Assembly (NCBI GenBank): GCA_905178155.1
Contig: CAJINV010000001.1
Span: 1,371,363 to 1,435,362, forward strand
From: Amoebophrya sp. A120
Lineage: Eukaryota; Sar; Dinophyceae; Syndiniales; Amoebophryaceae
Reading direction: 5' to 3'
DNA length: 64,000 nucleotides
Below the pieces are notes generated by a model. That model searched no databases, was not told the origin of the DNA, and saw only the letters and a program-made list of their open reading frames with translations. The position numbers were made by a program, and so were the translations under genes. Shown in pieces: positions 34,601 to 44,056 of the stretch (within the stretch, counting starts at the first letter, position 1; every line of letters begins with the position of its first letter).

Positions 34601-37600
34601 GAGAAATCCCCCCTCCCCATATTGAAAGCGCATCCTTCTGAAAATTTGTGATGCAGATTTGTGGCCACAAGTCGGGTCTGTCTTGCAAAGATGCACGCTC
34701 AGGCTTTCCGCCACGCTATATGAGTAGGCGATTTGTAATGCTGCAATGCCTACAGGGTAGCGTAGCCGTCTACCATGCTAGGCGCCTACACCAAAAGGCC
34801 CTACCTAGGCTTAGGATCTGCGTGCAGTCCTCTACTGCAGCGCAAATCTGATTTGTGTATCCAAATCCAGCATCAGAAGTTTCGTTTTGATATGGGGCGG
34901 GGGGATTTTTCCTCTTGATAGCGGCCGTGCTCCCGGTGTGGCGGACCCGAAAGCGGAAGCGGGACAACAAGAAGGCCGCGGAACAACAGAAGCTGCAAGA
35001 ATCCGGCGCGACGACGGCCCGGCGGCGGGTGTTGTCGATCCAGGAGAAGCGGAAGCTGCTCGCTTTAGAGGGAATCGAGGACATCTACGGCATGGGCATC
35101 TGGCTGGAGTTTGTCCGCTTCGGGTGCGAGTTTGCCGTTTCGGAAATCTTCGGCCGGCCCGATCTCGGGGTGGACCTGCTGGTATCAAAATGAGAAATGA
35201 TCCCCCTAGTGCCCAATACTCAAGCTGAAAATTTGTGATGCTGATTTGTGGCAGAAAATCATGTCGTCATGCTAGGTAGAAGGCAAAATGTGCGGAATGC
35301 AGTGCTGGCTGGCGTAGGAACGCCTTGCGTCTTGTTCAGCATGACAGGAAGCAACTGGAAACGGGAAACAGCATGACAAATTTCCTGCAAACGAGGGAGC
35401 AACTTTGTCTCTTTGCCTTCTAGCAATACAGGTCGACTACAACTTGTGTACTCAAATACAGCAACACAAATTTCGATTTCGTGCTCAATATGGAGCTGGG
35501 GGATTTTCCTCACAATAGCTGGAAACCGTGATCCACAACCGCCGCGCGTTTCTTATGGCGCTCTCAAACGTTACATTCTCAACTGTTACATGAATTTGCC
35601 ATGCAAAAGCACCTTAAGCCGGGCGGCAGATGATCGAGCTGCTTCGCATGACAAATTTCGGGAGGGCTAGACAGCATCTAAATCTGCGCCAAACTTGTAA
35701 TGCAAAAGGCGCAATCTTCCTCCTTCCAATTTTGCCAGTCTTGCATTACAAATTCATGTAACAGTTGGGAATGTAACATTTGAGAACTCCATATTTCTCG
35801 GCCGCAGCAAGGCCGCAGCCCGGGGGATACCGGAGCTGGAGCGGACGTCGATGCAATTAGCCTTGCTGGCGCAGCGTTCCAAGATCGCGTTTCGCTACAT
35901 TCGCAAGCTCGCGGTGGACACACAAGTCGGAACGGTGAACGAGCGCGTGATCGCGCTCCTGGGCCGGCTGTTGGCCAGTTCCGAGCTGGCATTCGACGCG
36001 CGCCGCGAACTTTCGTCCTCGCTCGGGCGCGACCGCGGAGAGACGGCTGCGAAGAAACGGAAGGAAAAACACGGCGCGGAGGTGAAACAGATGAAGCAAG
36101 CTGCTTCTACTGTCTCATCTTCCAGCGGCGGCGCACAAGGTGGACTACACCATAGTGCAAACAGAGATCATGGTGGTGCCACGACGACCGCAGACGGGAC
36201 GACGAGCAAGCAGTCCCGGAAGCCCGGCGCGTTGACGGACCGCGAGCGGAATGCGTGCATTTCCGACTACCAGAAGTGGGCGTCGTATCCTGAGTAAAAA
36301 CGTACCCACACCAGAGTTGTAATGCAGATTTGCAAAGACAGGAAGACATGTAATGCGCATCCCCATGAGAGCCATTTCCAATCGTGTTTTGGAATTTGTC
36401 ATGCTGTGAACAGCATGAGCAGATGAATCTGTGACGCGGCTGCACTTGCTAACCAGCACTACACTGCGGGGTGCAATTTGTCATGCGTGACTCCCAAAAC
36501 TCCTAGGTTTGTGTTGCAAAATCCCCCTCCTGACTCTGGTGTGGGGACGTTTTTACTCAGGATACGTCGCGGCACCTGTGCGCGAACCCGAAGTCCTGGG
36601 GCCTCATGATGCTGGTCGGCCACTGCAGCTGCATGTCGGGCCGGAGTCGGTACGCGGCCAAGGAGTACGCGCGGGCGGCCGCGGAGTGCCCGCTGAACCC
36701 GTTGACGCACCTATTACAGCGAAAAGTGCCCCCCACCCCTGAAATTGCAAAAATTTGTGATGCGAAGTCTCCAAATGAAAACTTTTTGTCATGCATGAAA
36801 GGAGTATGAATCTTTCTGATGCAGAGTCTAGGCGTGTATCGCATCGCTTGCATAACAAGCGCCGCTTTTGCTGGGGTCTTTTGCAATACAAATTTTTGCT
36901 ATTGTTCACGATGGAAAACCTGTGATGCTGATAGATGCAAGAGGGCGAATGTTTCATTTGGAAAGGTTTGCAATACAAATGCTCCCAAGTTCGGGGGTGG
37001 CGGCATTTTTCATTGTAATAGCACCTGTGCCTCGGCGCCAATCTGCTTTCCACCGCGATGTCGCGCACGACGAACCGCAGGCACGCCGAGGTATTGCGCG
37101 GCTGGCTCGCGCTGCGGAAATACCAAGAGCTGCGGAGATCCACGCACGAAGCACTATGCATTCGAAATATCGGAGATCTGCGTCTGGAAAGGTTCTTGAA
37201 CCTGGTGTACGTAGGTTGTATTGCGTGTCTTACATTTTATTCGTGAAAAATCTGTATTTCGTAAGGCAGCAAAACAAGCACGATGTATATGCAATGCCAC
37301 AGCTGTTTATTGGAATTATGCGCACTTCTACGCATGAGAAAGAAAACCCTGGCACGCTTGACCACGCTACTTCAAGGCGCACTCAATCGTGACCATTCAG
37401 CATTTCTACAGGTTTCCAGAGAAGCAGCCTGGAGATTTGCAATGCATAAGCAGAGACGTGGTACAACGTCGGCCGTGGGCACCACCTGCTGGGGATATTG
37501 AAGTTTGCCATGCACTTATCCAGGAAAAAAAGTGTGTAAGTGATGGACTTAACTTTGTAGGATGAGTAGAAGCATCTATCTTCACAAATTCGCTTTGCAT

Positions 37601-37962
37601 AATTATACAGGAGAAAAAACCTGTCCTCGTCATGCGCATGTAGTTGTACGGGAAAACACGACGACGTATGGTCCGCTGAGCCTGTTAAGACGCACATCCA
37701 GCATGACAAGCCGTGATTCTTGTTTTACATACATCCGCAACAGCACAAACTTACACTCGTTACACAGTTTTTTCTCGCATAGCGCGCGTATCGGAAGTGC
37801 CTGGAGTGTTTGGATTCGCTCGGTCCCGTGATCCCGGAGTCTCGCGTCGACTTGCTCGCGCTGCAGAGGTCCTGCGCACACAACTTACGCCTGCTCTTCT
37901 GCCACGCCGGCAATCTGCAGCAGGCGGAAAGCATCGCGAAAAAATATCTCGCGATTGTCTGA
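28696..37962 (+). CDS. TFIIIC TPR subunit (GTF3C3/Tfc4/Sfc4-like), about 1,323 aa
   Basis: Twenty-one exons separated by 20 introners give one open frame of about 3,972-3,975 nt ending TGA at 37960. Approximate exons are 28696-28919, 29139-29384, 29702-29871, 30020-30220, 30440-30626, 30894-30930, 31081-31652, 31923-31979, 32302-32439, 32632-32879, 33095-33144, 33402-33448, 33775-34247, 34555-34591, 34926-35182, 35523-35553, 35799-36285, 36570-36711, 37026-37154, 37454-37516 and 37787-37962. The N-terminus is acidic. TPR-like helices follow (EMQAMMKKANKEYFGGQY, YYCLTRLGG, LLGQEKVEAAHRLLQKFV, ERLGQCCYLEKDYENALKHF), interrupted by low-complexity inserts. The C-terminus has the blocks I associate with Tfc4: NRRHAEVLRGWLALRKYQEL, then WYNVGRGHHLLGILKFAMH, then a last helix ending AESIAKKYLAIV. 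Tfc4 is the TPR scaffold of TFIIIC that recruits TFIIIB to tRNA and 5S genes. No ordinary intron is needed. The identification rests on family memory, not alignment. Confidence 0.78.
28920..29133 (+). mobile_element. Introner, family E
   Basis: TATCCCACGAAAAATCTG... / ...GTTTTTTCTCGCGATA, 214 bp. Flanks are GGCAA/AACAA. Joins exons 1-2 (GGEGN|SDDVGQ). Confidence 0.88.
29385..29696 (+). mobile_element. Introner, family K
   Basis: TATGGATGTGTCAGGTTT... / ...CCTGACACTCCCATA, 312 bp, exact TSD GGTGG. It is the only family K member in the window. It is also the only introner here whose TSD permits a GT-AG register. Confidence 0.9.
29872..30014 (+). mobile_element. Introner, family D
   Basis: TATGAATTGCAAAAGTAT... 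/ ...ATACTTTTGCAGAGGATA, 143 bp. TSD is CGTCT/CGTTT. Joins exons 3-4 (GGYV|SKQVVES). Confidence 0.9.
30221..30434 (+). mobile_element. Introner, family E
   Basis: TATCACAAGAAAAAAGTG... / ...CACTTTTTTCTCACGATA, 214 bp, exact TSD GTTGA. Joins exons 4-5. Confidence 0.93.
30627..30888 (+). mobile_element. Introner, family A
   Basis: TATCAAATGTAAAAATGT... / ...ACATTTTTGCATTTGATC, 262 bp, exact TSD AACCT. The last base is C, not A. Joins exons 5-6. Confidence 0.93.
30931..31075 (+). mobile_element. Introner, family D
   Basis: TATCATGTGCAAAAGTAT... / ...ATACTTATGCAATGCATA, 145 bp, exact TSD GCAAC. Joins exons 6-7; exon 6 is only 37 nt. Confidence 0.93.
31653..31917 (+). mobile_element. Introner, family A
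   Basis: TATGGATTGCAAATGTGT... / ...TTTTTGCATTTGATA, 265 bp, exact TSD CTGGT. Joins exons 7-8 (QKDLV|RLSWLA). Confidence 0.94.
31980..32296 (+). mobile_element. Introner, family C
   Basis: TATCGCGAGGAAAAATCC... / ...GATGTTTCCTTTTGATA, 317 bp, exact TSD GTGGA. Joins exons 8-9 (RYDEV|DETQQ). Confidence 0.94.
32440..32626 (+). mobile_element. Introner, family F
   Basis: TATGGAGTTCTCAAACGT... / ...AGTTGAGAACGCCATA, 187 bp, exact TSD GCACT. Joins exons 9-10 (VVDAL|LGQEKV). Confidence 0.94.
32880..33089 (+). mobile_element. Introner, family D
   Basis: TATGCATTAGACAAAAGT... / ...ACTTTTGCACAGGATA, 210 bp. TSD is degraded (GAAGC/GAGGA). Joins exons 10-11 in frame. Confidence 0.85.
33145..33396 (+). 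mobile_element. Introner, family A
   Basis: TATCAAACGCAAAAATGT... / ...ACTTTTACAGTTGATA, 252 bp, exact TSD CGAAC. Joins exons 11-12. Confidence 0.94.
33449..33769 (+). mobile_element. Introner, family C
   Basis: TATTGAGAGGAAAAATCC... / ...GATTTTTCCCTTTGATA, 321 bp, exact TSD GACCG. Joins exons 12-13 (SRGDR|DQSFRE). Confidence 0.95.
34248..34549 (+). mobile_element. Introner, family B
   Basis: The left end is CATCCTGAGTAAAAACGT (first T lost), the right end ...TTTTTACATAGGACA, 302 bp. TSD is CAACG/CAATG. Joins exons 13-14 in frame. Confidence 0.85.
34592..34920 (+). mobile_element. Introner, family C
   Basis: TACTGCAAGGAGAAATCC... / ...GATTTTTCCTCTTGATA, 329 bp, exact TSD GCGGC. Joins exons 14-15 (EEDAA|VLPVWR). 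Confidence 0.93.
35183..35517 (+). mobile_element. Introner, family C
   Basis: TATCAAAATGAGAAATGA... / ...GGATTTTCCTCACAATA, 335 bp, exact TSD GCTGG. Joins exons 15-16 (VDLL|ETVIHN). Confidence 0.93.
35554..35793 (+). mobile_element. Introner, family F
   Basis: TATGGCGCTCTCAAACGT... / ...TTTGAGAACTCCATA, 240 bp, exact TSD TTTCT. Joins exons 16-17; exon 16 is only 31 nt. Confidence 0.94.
36286..36564 (+). mobile_element. Introner, family B
   Basis: TATCCTGAGTAAAAACGT... / ...ACGTTTTTACTCAGGATA, 279 bp, exact TSD CGTCG. The TIRs are almost perfect. Joins exons 17-18. Confidence 0.96.
36712..37020 (+). mobile_element. Introner, family H
   Basis: TATTACAGCGAAAAGTGC... / ...GGCATTTTTCATTGTAATA, 309 bp, exact TSD GCACC. 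Joins exons 18-19 (PLTHL|CLGANL). Confidence 0.93.
37155..37448 (+). mobile_element. Introner, family A, diverged
   Basis: TATGCATTCGAAATATCG... / ...GATTTGCAATGCATA, 294 bp. TSD is AGCAC/AGCAG. Joins exons 19-20 (STHEA|ETWYNV). Confidence 0.85.
37517..37781 (+). mobile_element. Introner, family J
   Basis: TATCCAGGAAAAAAAGTG... / ...CAGTTTTTTCTCGCATA, 265 bp. TSD is degraded (GCACT/GCGCG). Joins exons 20-21 in frame. Confidence 0.88.
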
Positions 37963-38837
37963 TGAAGTACTTCTAGAGGCATCATGTAGAAGACCTGCTA
38001 AAGATCTTTTTCGGCAGATCGTCGTGTGGGAGGGACGGCTTTTTACTCCTACCAGCTTATGCACTACACACACAACAAATTTTGTCGCTGCCGCGGCAGA
38101 TGAAGATGCAACACAAACATGAATGAATCCGCATGAGAGCTGCACCTGTTCTACTCTCATTGTTCGGAAATACTGACATTAGGGGGCTCCTGGCTGAAAT
38201 ATTAATGAGCTTCGGCAGTTCTTTCGTCTTCGTGGCAACCGGCCTCGCACCTCTTCGTGAGTGCTGTATCTCAAGCGACAAGTTTTATTTGGTTCATACG
38301 TGAATTTTTATTTTCGCATATCATCTGGGCCTCTTAGACGATTTTCACAGCATTTTTAGCCTCTTTTCTGATTGTGCGCTAGTGCTACTGTAGTTTTATG
38401 CGATTTCCCCAGAAAAATTCGCCGCACTGTGTCTGTGGTATTCGTTCTGCTCGTAGAAGTTGACGAATCGTTTCTGCTCGTTGGCAACCTGGGTGGGAAT
38501 TGATACATAAATATAGTAGATACAAAAATATACTTGCACGCATTGCGTATGCGTAAAATCAAAATGAAATTCCATCGTAGCTTGGTCGTGATCTGATCGT
38601 GAGCTAAAATAACTTCACCGCAACTTTCTCGCTCAGGAGAAATTTCTGCTCTTTTACTGCTTTTAAAGGGTCGTGATGCTTTTCTTGTATCTAACCACGC
38701 AGGATTAGGATCGCAAGTTCAAGTAGCATTGAAAATCTAGAAATTGCAGCAACCTCACTTTGCTTGTAGCCACTTCTTTGAGGCAGAGTTCTCCTTATTT
38801 GCTTAGGTCCGAAGAGGGTCGCTTTTGACAAAAAAAA
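37963..38837. other. Intergenic region between the TFIIIC and phosphatase genes
   Basis: A/T-rich with no supported gene. The short A tract immediately before ATG 38838 is unremarkable. Confidence 0.5.
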
Positions 38838-41800
38838 ATGCAAAGACTGTCGCTCTCTGTCTGTGCTGTGTTGCTGGCAGAAATATTTGACCTGCAGCTT
38901 TACTCACCGCATCTGCGCCCTGTCTTTGCACTGGAGCTCGAGGCTCTCGTCCCGGGCGAGAAATCTCTACTGGCGAAGGGGTCCCGCAGACGACACGACC
39001 GGGCCTCTAGTGAAGACCACGGAGCAAGACCTCCTTCTAGCTCGACGTCATTGCTAACGCGAAAATTGAAAGCGGGTTCTTGGAGAGCGCATAGTACAAA
39101 TTTAGAATCCCGCCGGTCACGTGCCGAGCACGAACAGCCTCCGCCTGTCCAGGCGTCATCGGATGAAGATCTTGCAGTGTTTATCCTGAGTAAAAACGTA
39201 CCCACACCAGAGTCAGGATGGGGATTTTGCAACACAAACCGTAGGAGTTTTGTGAGTCACGCATGACAAGTTGCACTCTGCAGTGTAGTGCAGGTTAGCA
39301 AGTGCAGCCGCATCACAAATCCAGCTGCTCATCCTGTTCACAGCATCACAAATTCCAAAGCACGATTGGAAATGGCTCTCATGGGGATGCGCATTACAAG
39401 TCTTCCTGTCTTTGCAAATCTGCGCTACAACTCTGGCGTGGGTACGTTTTTACTCAGGATAGTGTTGGGCGGCTTCGCGTCCGCCGGAGTGGCGCCGCCC
39501 GATCCTGTATCAAGTGTAAAAATGTCTGGGTCTGGAAGAATGCGCGACTTGTCATGCTGCTTTTCCATGACCCATGGGGTCTGGAATGCCGGAGCTAGCA
39601 TGACAGACTCCGCGAGACCTTTCTAATGCCTATCCTGCATGACAAACTACCTCCCGACTTGGTCAAAATTGGGCGACTTTTGGTAATCATGCAGCACAGC
39701 TTTTTGCATGCTGCAGATTTAGCATGACAAGTTGCAATCTTCCAGACCCAGACATTTTTACATTTGATATCCTGCGATGCTGGATTTCACCTCGCGCGCT
39801 GGAGGCGGTCGCGCACCTCCTGCCCCGGCCCCGAGCGACTTGCCCAGCAAGTTAGCCTCGTCGCGTCCCGACCAACCCGCGGAAAGAGTCAGTGCGTGCT
39901 GTGGTGAAGAGACCGGAATCGAGAGCGTCGCGCGCGTTGCCGTATTGAACAAAAACACATCTTCAGTGGTAGACGATGCAAACGTAGTTCTTTCTACGTC
40001 AGCAGAAGAGGACTTATTAAACTTCTCCACATCAACGCCGGCGCCGCTTACCCCCCCATCTTGGGCGGGAAGCGGCGACACGGACCCGACCACGACGCAG
40101 ACGCCGGTACTAGCTTCGTCCAAACCTAAACCCATATCTTCTAGCAGTAGCAGCTCCACCACTGTTCCACCCCAGCCAGCAACAATATCCTTTGAGTTTT
40201 TTCTGCGCGCCTGCGGCGGCGGGAACAGTGACTCGACCGGGGCTTTGGTAATCACGGTCGAAACCGACACGGGGGCGACTTGGCAAACGCAGAAGGTGTT
40301 TCGGCAAGCGGGGCAGCAGGAGCGCTTCCGTTCGCCTGTGCTGGACGGGTCTCAACTGGGCACGCTGCGACTGTCCCACTCGGGGTCCAACGGACTGTGC
40401 ATGGCGGAAGTGAAAATTGACGGCCGCGAGGCGTTTGACGGACAAAATTTCTGGTTCGATGAGCCATGCACCAGCTCGATGTACGAAGGTGGGCCGTGCT
40501 TTTCGGGACCCGCCGGCCGGGTCGCAAACGTAGTAGAAGTACAACGGACGACGACCAGTGCTCCAGCCTCGACGACTCCCGGTCCGAGTGGGCAGTACAT
40601 CCCAGCTCGCTGTCAAGCTGCGCAGGTCCGGCCGGGGACGCCCGCGATATCCCAAAAAAAAAAGCTGGCAGGGCATATTTGTAGTGTAAAAAGAAATACA
40701 CGCAAAAACTTGCCATGGGTGGCCCCATAGCATAGCATGCTGCTTCGGATATGCAATGCAGATTTTTTTGTGTATTTATTTTTGCATTACATGCCCTGGC
40801 AGCTTTTTTCTGTGTGATACGCGACGGCTGAAGAATACGTGGACGGGGTAAAGGGCGTGTTCATGAGCATTGCCGACTGGGGATGGACGGGGTACCGGGA
40901 AGCGTCGTCTGCGGAGTGCCAAAAGGCCATTGCGCGGGAAGCGATCGGTTACCTTCGGGACCGGGGCATGGTGCATCTTTTGAAGTTATCAACGGAAAAT
41001 ACGTCTGGGTCTGGAAGGATGCGAACTTGTCATGCTAGTCTGCCATGACTCCGAACTCTGTATTGCATGGCAGCGAAGAGCTCCTCCTCCCTGTCATGCA
41101 AAAACGCAGTTTCTCATGCAGAGGACGCAACTCTGACCGGCGAAAAAACTTGTCATGCTGGGCAGCGCATTACAGTGCGCTCACTCTTTCCTTTCTTGCA
41201 TCACAAGTTTCCAGACCCAGACATTTACATAGGCTTTAGCTGTTTAAAGAGCTCAAATCATATACAAGCAATTCTCTGCGATAAAGATAAAATTACAAGC
41301 ATAGAAGTTTTTCTCATGATCTCAGATAGTTCGAAATTTGCATTACAAATTCATGATCTCGCACACTCTGTCTAAATTCCTGCACATAGTTCCTTCCATG
41401 TTCCATGTCATAAAATCTTTCCATTCAAAATCGTTGATCAAATTTAGTTCCCATGGTGAAGATCCTTACTCGAATGCGGTGATAGTTGTTAACTATAATT
41501 TTGGATGCGCATTTGGGGTAAGGGTCATGAACAGTAGTAGTGTCAGCGAATAGTAGTGAGCATGCACCCACGGTGTGCTATTCGCACGGCCATGACACTA
41601 CTGCGCGAGCACCCACAGGCTCCCAGGTGCCTAGCGCTTTGGCCAGCGTTGCACCTCGGTAGAGCCTGCGGGACCCCGTGGGCAGAAGTTCATTGCACCC
41701 AATTTGTATGTTGCGCAAGTGATAGTAAAAGTAGTAATAGTTAGTTCCACCGGTGGACGTATTAGCATGTTTAATCTCTCTATACATAGTGAATACACGT

Positions 41801-44056
41801 AGTTCTCTTTTATTTTCTTTCTTCAAAAAAGTTCAAGTCGTTCTCTTCCCTGTGCTGTAACAAGGTCTTGTTTCCAGACAAAACACCAGACATTTTTGCA
41901 ATGCATAGAAGTTTGTGCTTGCTGGCGGCGACAACATTTACGATGGCATCCTCGAAGACAGGAACCGATTCTACGAGAGTTTTCTCTCCCGATACGACAC
42001 AGAGCTGACGTGCGTGCCCTGGTATGCAGTGCTCGGGAACCACGACATGGGCGGCCAGAATCATAAAACCTGCTGGCCCTACCCGGACGCGTCCAATTGC
42101 GGGCAGGTCAACGGGGACGTGGAATTCGTCCGTACCTCGAAAGACTGCACACGGAGCCGACCGTTTGGGAGCCGAGAGACCGTCCCTGACTGCTGGGCCA
42201 TGCCGAAAGCGTCGTACAGCGTGACAGCCTGGGAAGAAGAGTTGAACTTGACCATAATAGTCACGGACGGAAACGAGTTGTGGAAGAATGGGTATCCTTT
42301 TAACACGTGGGGGCACCGCGAGACGGCCGGCCCGTTGGCAATTCTGCGTCAGGAGGGAGAAAACGAGCTGCGGAGCCGGTTACGGCAGCCCACCGCGAAG
42401 AACATAGTGGTGTTGAATCACTACCTACCAAATGCAAAAATGTCTGGGTCTGGAAGAGTGCATGTTTGTCATGCTTGTCTGGCATGACTCTTAAAGCTGT
42501 CATGCACGTTGCCCAAGAGGAAGAGCCGCTTTTTTCTCTCATGCGGAGACGCAGTTTGTCATGCAGAATGGGTAACACCTACAAGGAGCTCAGAAATTTG
42601 TCATGCTGAGCCAGCACTTGTGGCCTCCTCATGCTACGCCACTCAGCATCACAAGTTTCCAGACCCAGACACTTTTGCATTTGATACTACCCCTACTACG
42701 GCGCGGGTGACTCGCGCAGGTTGTACCAGCAAGACTTGGAATACGCGGTCCGGTATCAAATGTAAAAGTGTCTGGGTCTGGAAGAGTCATGCTGACAGCA
42801 TGATTTGCTGTTTTTGCAGGACACAGAAGGTCTGGCATGGAAGCTCTAGCATCACAGGTTTCGAGAAGCTTCCGCAATGCCGAACCCGCATGAGAAATTC
42901 CCCACTTTGGTGACAGAAAGTCGGCAGCTTTTGCTACCTATGCGTGAGAGATTTTTCTATGTTCTAAAATGCGCATCACAAGTTCGGATCCTTCCAGACC
43001 CAGACGTTTTTGCATTTCATATCCGGGAGCAGGGGAAGAGCGTGTTTTTCTTCGCCGGACACACGCACGACACGAATCATACGGGACTCTCAAACGTCAC
43101 ATTCTCAACTGTTGCGCGAATTTGTCATGCAGATGCAAAATTGGAGCCAACATGCATCTACAGGACCAAGCTGCTTCGCATGACAAGTTCTCGACGCGCT
43201 AGATAGCATGTTAATCTGCTCCAAACCTGTAACGCAAAAGGCGCAACCTTTTCCCTTTAACTTTTGTCATTCTTGCATATACAAATTTCATGCAACAGTT
43301 GAGAATGTAAAACGTTTGAGAACACCATAAATCAGCCGAAAAACTTTAACCCCCATTGGGATGTGCAGCACTACATCAGCGGGGGGGCGGGAGGGTACTG
43401 CTCGGATCAATGTGGTCGTGGCTGGGGCGGTATGCATTGCAAATATGTCTTCTGGAAGAATCCAAGGTTTGTCATGCTCTGCTAGCATGACTCGAAAGGC
43501 TGTCATGCTCATTACCCGAAAGCCCGCCCATTTTTCTGTCATGCAGAAACGCGATTTGTCATGCAGAATACACAAGACCGTAGGCACTCAGAAACTTTTC
43601 ATGCTGAGCTGCAAGTTGAGGCGTCATCTCGATTGTCCTACCCGCATCACAAGTTTCCAGACCCAGACATATTTGCAATGCATAGGCGGCGTAAACTTCG
43701 GACTCGTGAAGGTGGACGGAACCATCGAGGTAGTAAAAGTATCAAATGCAAAAATGTCTGGGTCTGGGAAGTTAGAACTTGTGATGCTAACTTTGGACTC
43801 TAAAAAAATCTGTATTGCATGACCAGCAAGAGGAGCCACATTTGTGCTACGCGAGGAGGGCATTTGTCATGCGGAAATGGCATCAGGAAGCTTTCCAAAA
43901 ATCTGTGATGCTGGGTCATGCATTACAAGCATCATGGGTCATGCCAGACAAGCATGACAAGCCTTCCATTCTTCCAGACCCAGACATTTTTGCATTTGAT
44001 AAAAAGCACCGGTCAACAAGAAGATCCAGGAGTGCACTCAGTTTCCGAAGCGCTAG
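38838..44056 (+). CDS. Secreted purple-acid-phosphatase-like metallophosphoesterase, 747 aa
   Basis: Ten exons: 38838-39181, 39467-39507, 39775-40647, 40825-40987, 41914-42425, 42692-42753, 43027-43079, 43335-43430, 43690-43739 and 44007-44056. They total 2244 nt, exactly 748 codons with TAG. The N-terminus (MQRLSLSVCAVLLAEIF) looks like a signal peptide. A Ser/Thr/Pro-rich region follows, then a domain of unknown fold containing FFLRACGGGN and FWFDEPCTSS (about 40195-40480). The catalytic part carries the five metallophosphatase motifs in order: DWG (40877-40885), GDNIYDG (41930-41950), GNHD (about 42034-42045), VVLNHYPYY (spanning the joint 42425/42692) and GHTHDTN (43059-43079). HYISGGAGGYCSDQ near 43366 matches the C-terminal block typical of tartrate-resistant (ACP5-type) phosphatases. 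It is expected to hydrolyse phosphomonoesters with a two-metal centre outside the cytosol. All nine introns are introners, and the metal-binding motifs are spread over four exons. Confidence 0.87.
39182..39461 (+). mobile_element. Introner, family B
   Basis: TATCCTGAGTAAAAACGT... / ...TTTTTACTCAGGATA, 280 bp, exact TSD GTGTT. Joins exons 1-2. Confidence 0.95.
39508..39769 (+). mobile_element. Introner, family A
   Basis: TATCAAGTGTAAAAATGT... / ...TTTTTACATTTGATA, 262 bp, exact TSD TCCTG. Joins exons 2-3 (PPDPA|MLDF). Confidence 0.95.
40648..40819 (+). mobile_element. Introner, family I (intact)
   Basis: TATCCCAAAAAAAAAAGC... / ...GCTTTTTTCTGTGTGATA, 172 bp, exact TSD CGCGA. It is the only intact family I copy. 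Joins exons 3-4. Confidence 0.94.
40987..41907 (+). mobile_element. Composite introner, family A termini, about 920 bp
   Basis: The left end TATCAACGGAAAATACGTC and right end TTTTTGCAATGCATA are flanked by the exact TSD GAAGT. Excision reads HLLK|FVLAGGDNIYDG. A normal-looking family A right arm (CCAGACCCAGACATTTACA) already occurs at about 41211-41230. It is followed by some 650 bp of unrelated sequence, so the element has been enlarged by an insertion. Confidence 0.85.
42426..42686 (+). mobile_element. Introner, family A
   Basis: TACCAAATGCAAAAATGT... / ...TTTTGCATTTGATA, 261 bp, exact TSD CTACC. It splits the VxxHYP metal-binding motif. Confidence 0.94.
42754..43021 (+). mobile_element. 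Introner, family A
   Basis: TATCAAATGTAAAAGTGT... / ...TTTTTGCATTTCATA, 268 bp, exact TSD TCCGG. Joins exons 6-7. Confidence 0.95.
43080..43329 (+). mobile_element. Introner, family F
   Basis: TACGGGACTCTCAAACGT... / ...TTTGAGAACACCATA, 250 bp, exact TSD AATCA. Lies just after the GHTHDTN motif. Confidence 0.94.
43431..43684 (+). mobile_element. Introner, family A
   Basis: TATGCATTGCAAATATGT... / ...ATTTGCAATGCATA, 254 bp, exact TSD GGCGG. Joins exons 8-9. Confidence 0.94.
43740..44001 (+). mobile_element. Introner, family A
   Basis: TATCAAATGCAAAAATGT... / ...TTTTTGCATTTGATA, 262 bp, exact TSD AAAAG. Joins exons 9-10. Without its removal the terminal exon would be read in the wrong frame. 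Confidence 0.94.
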
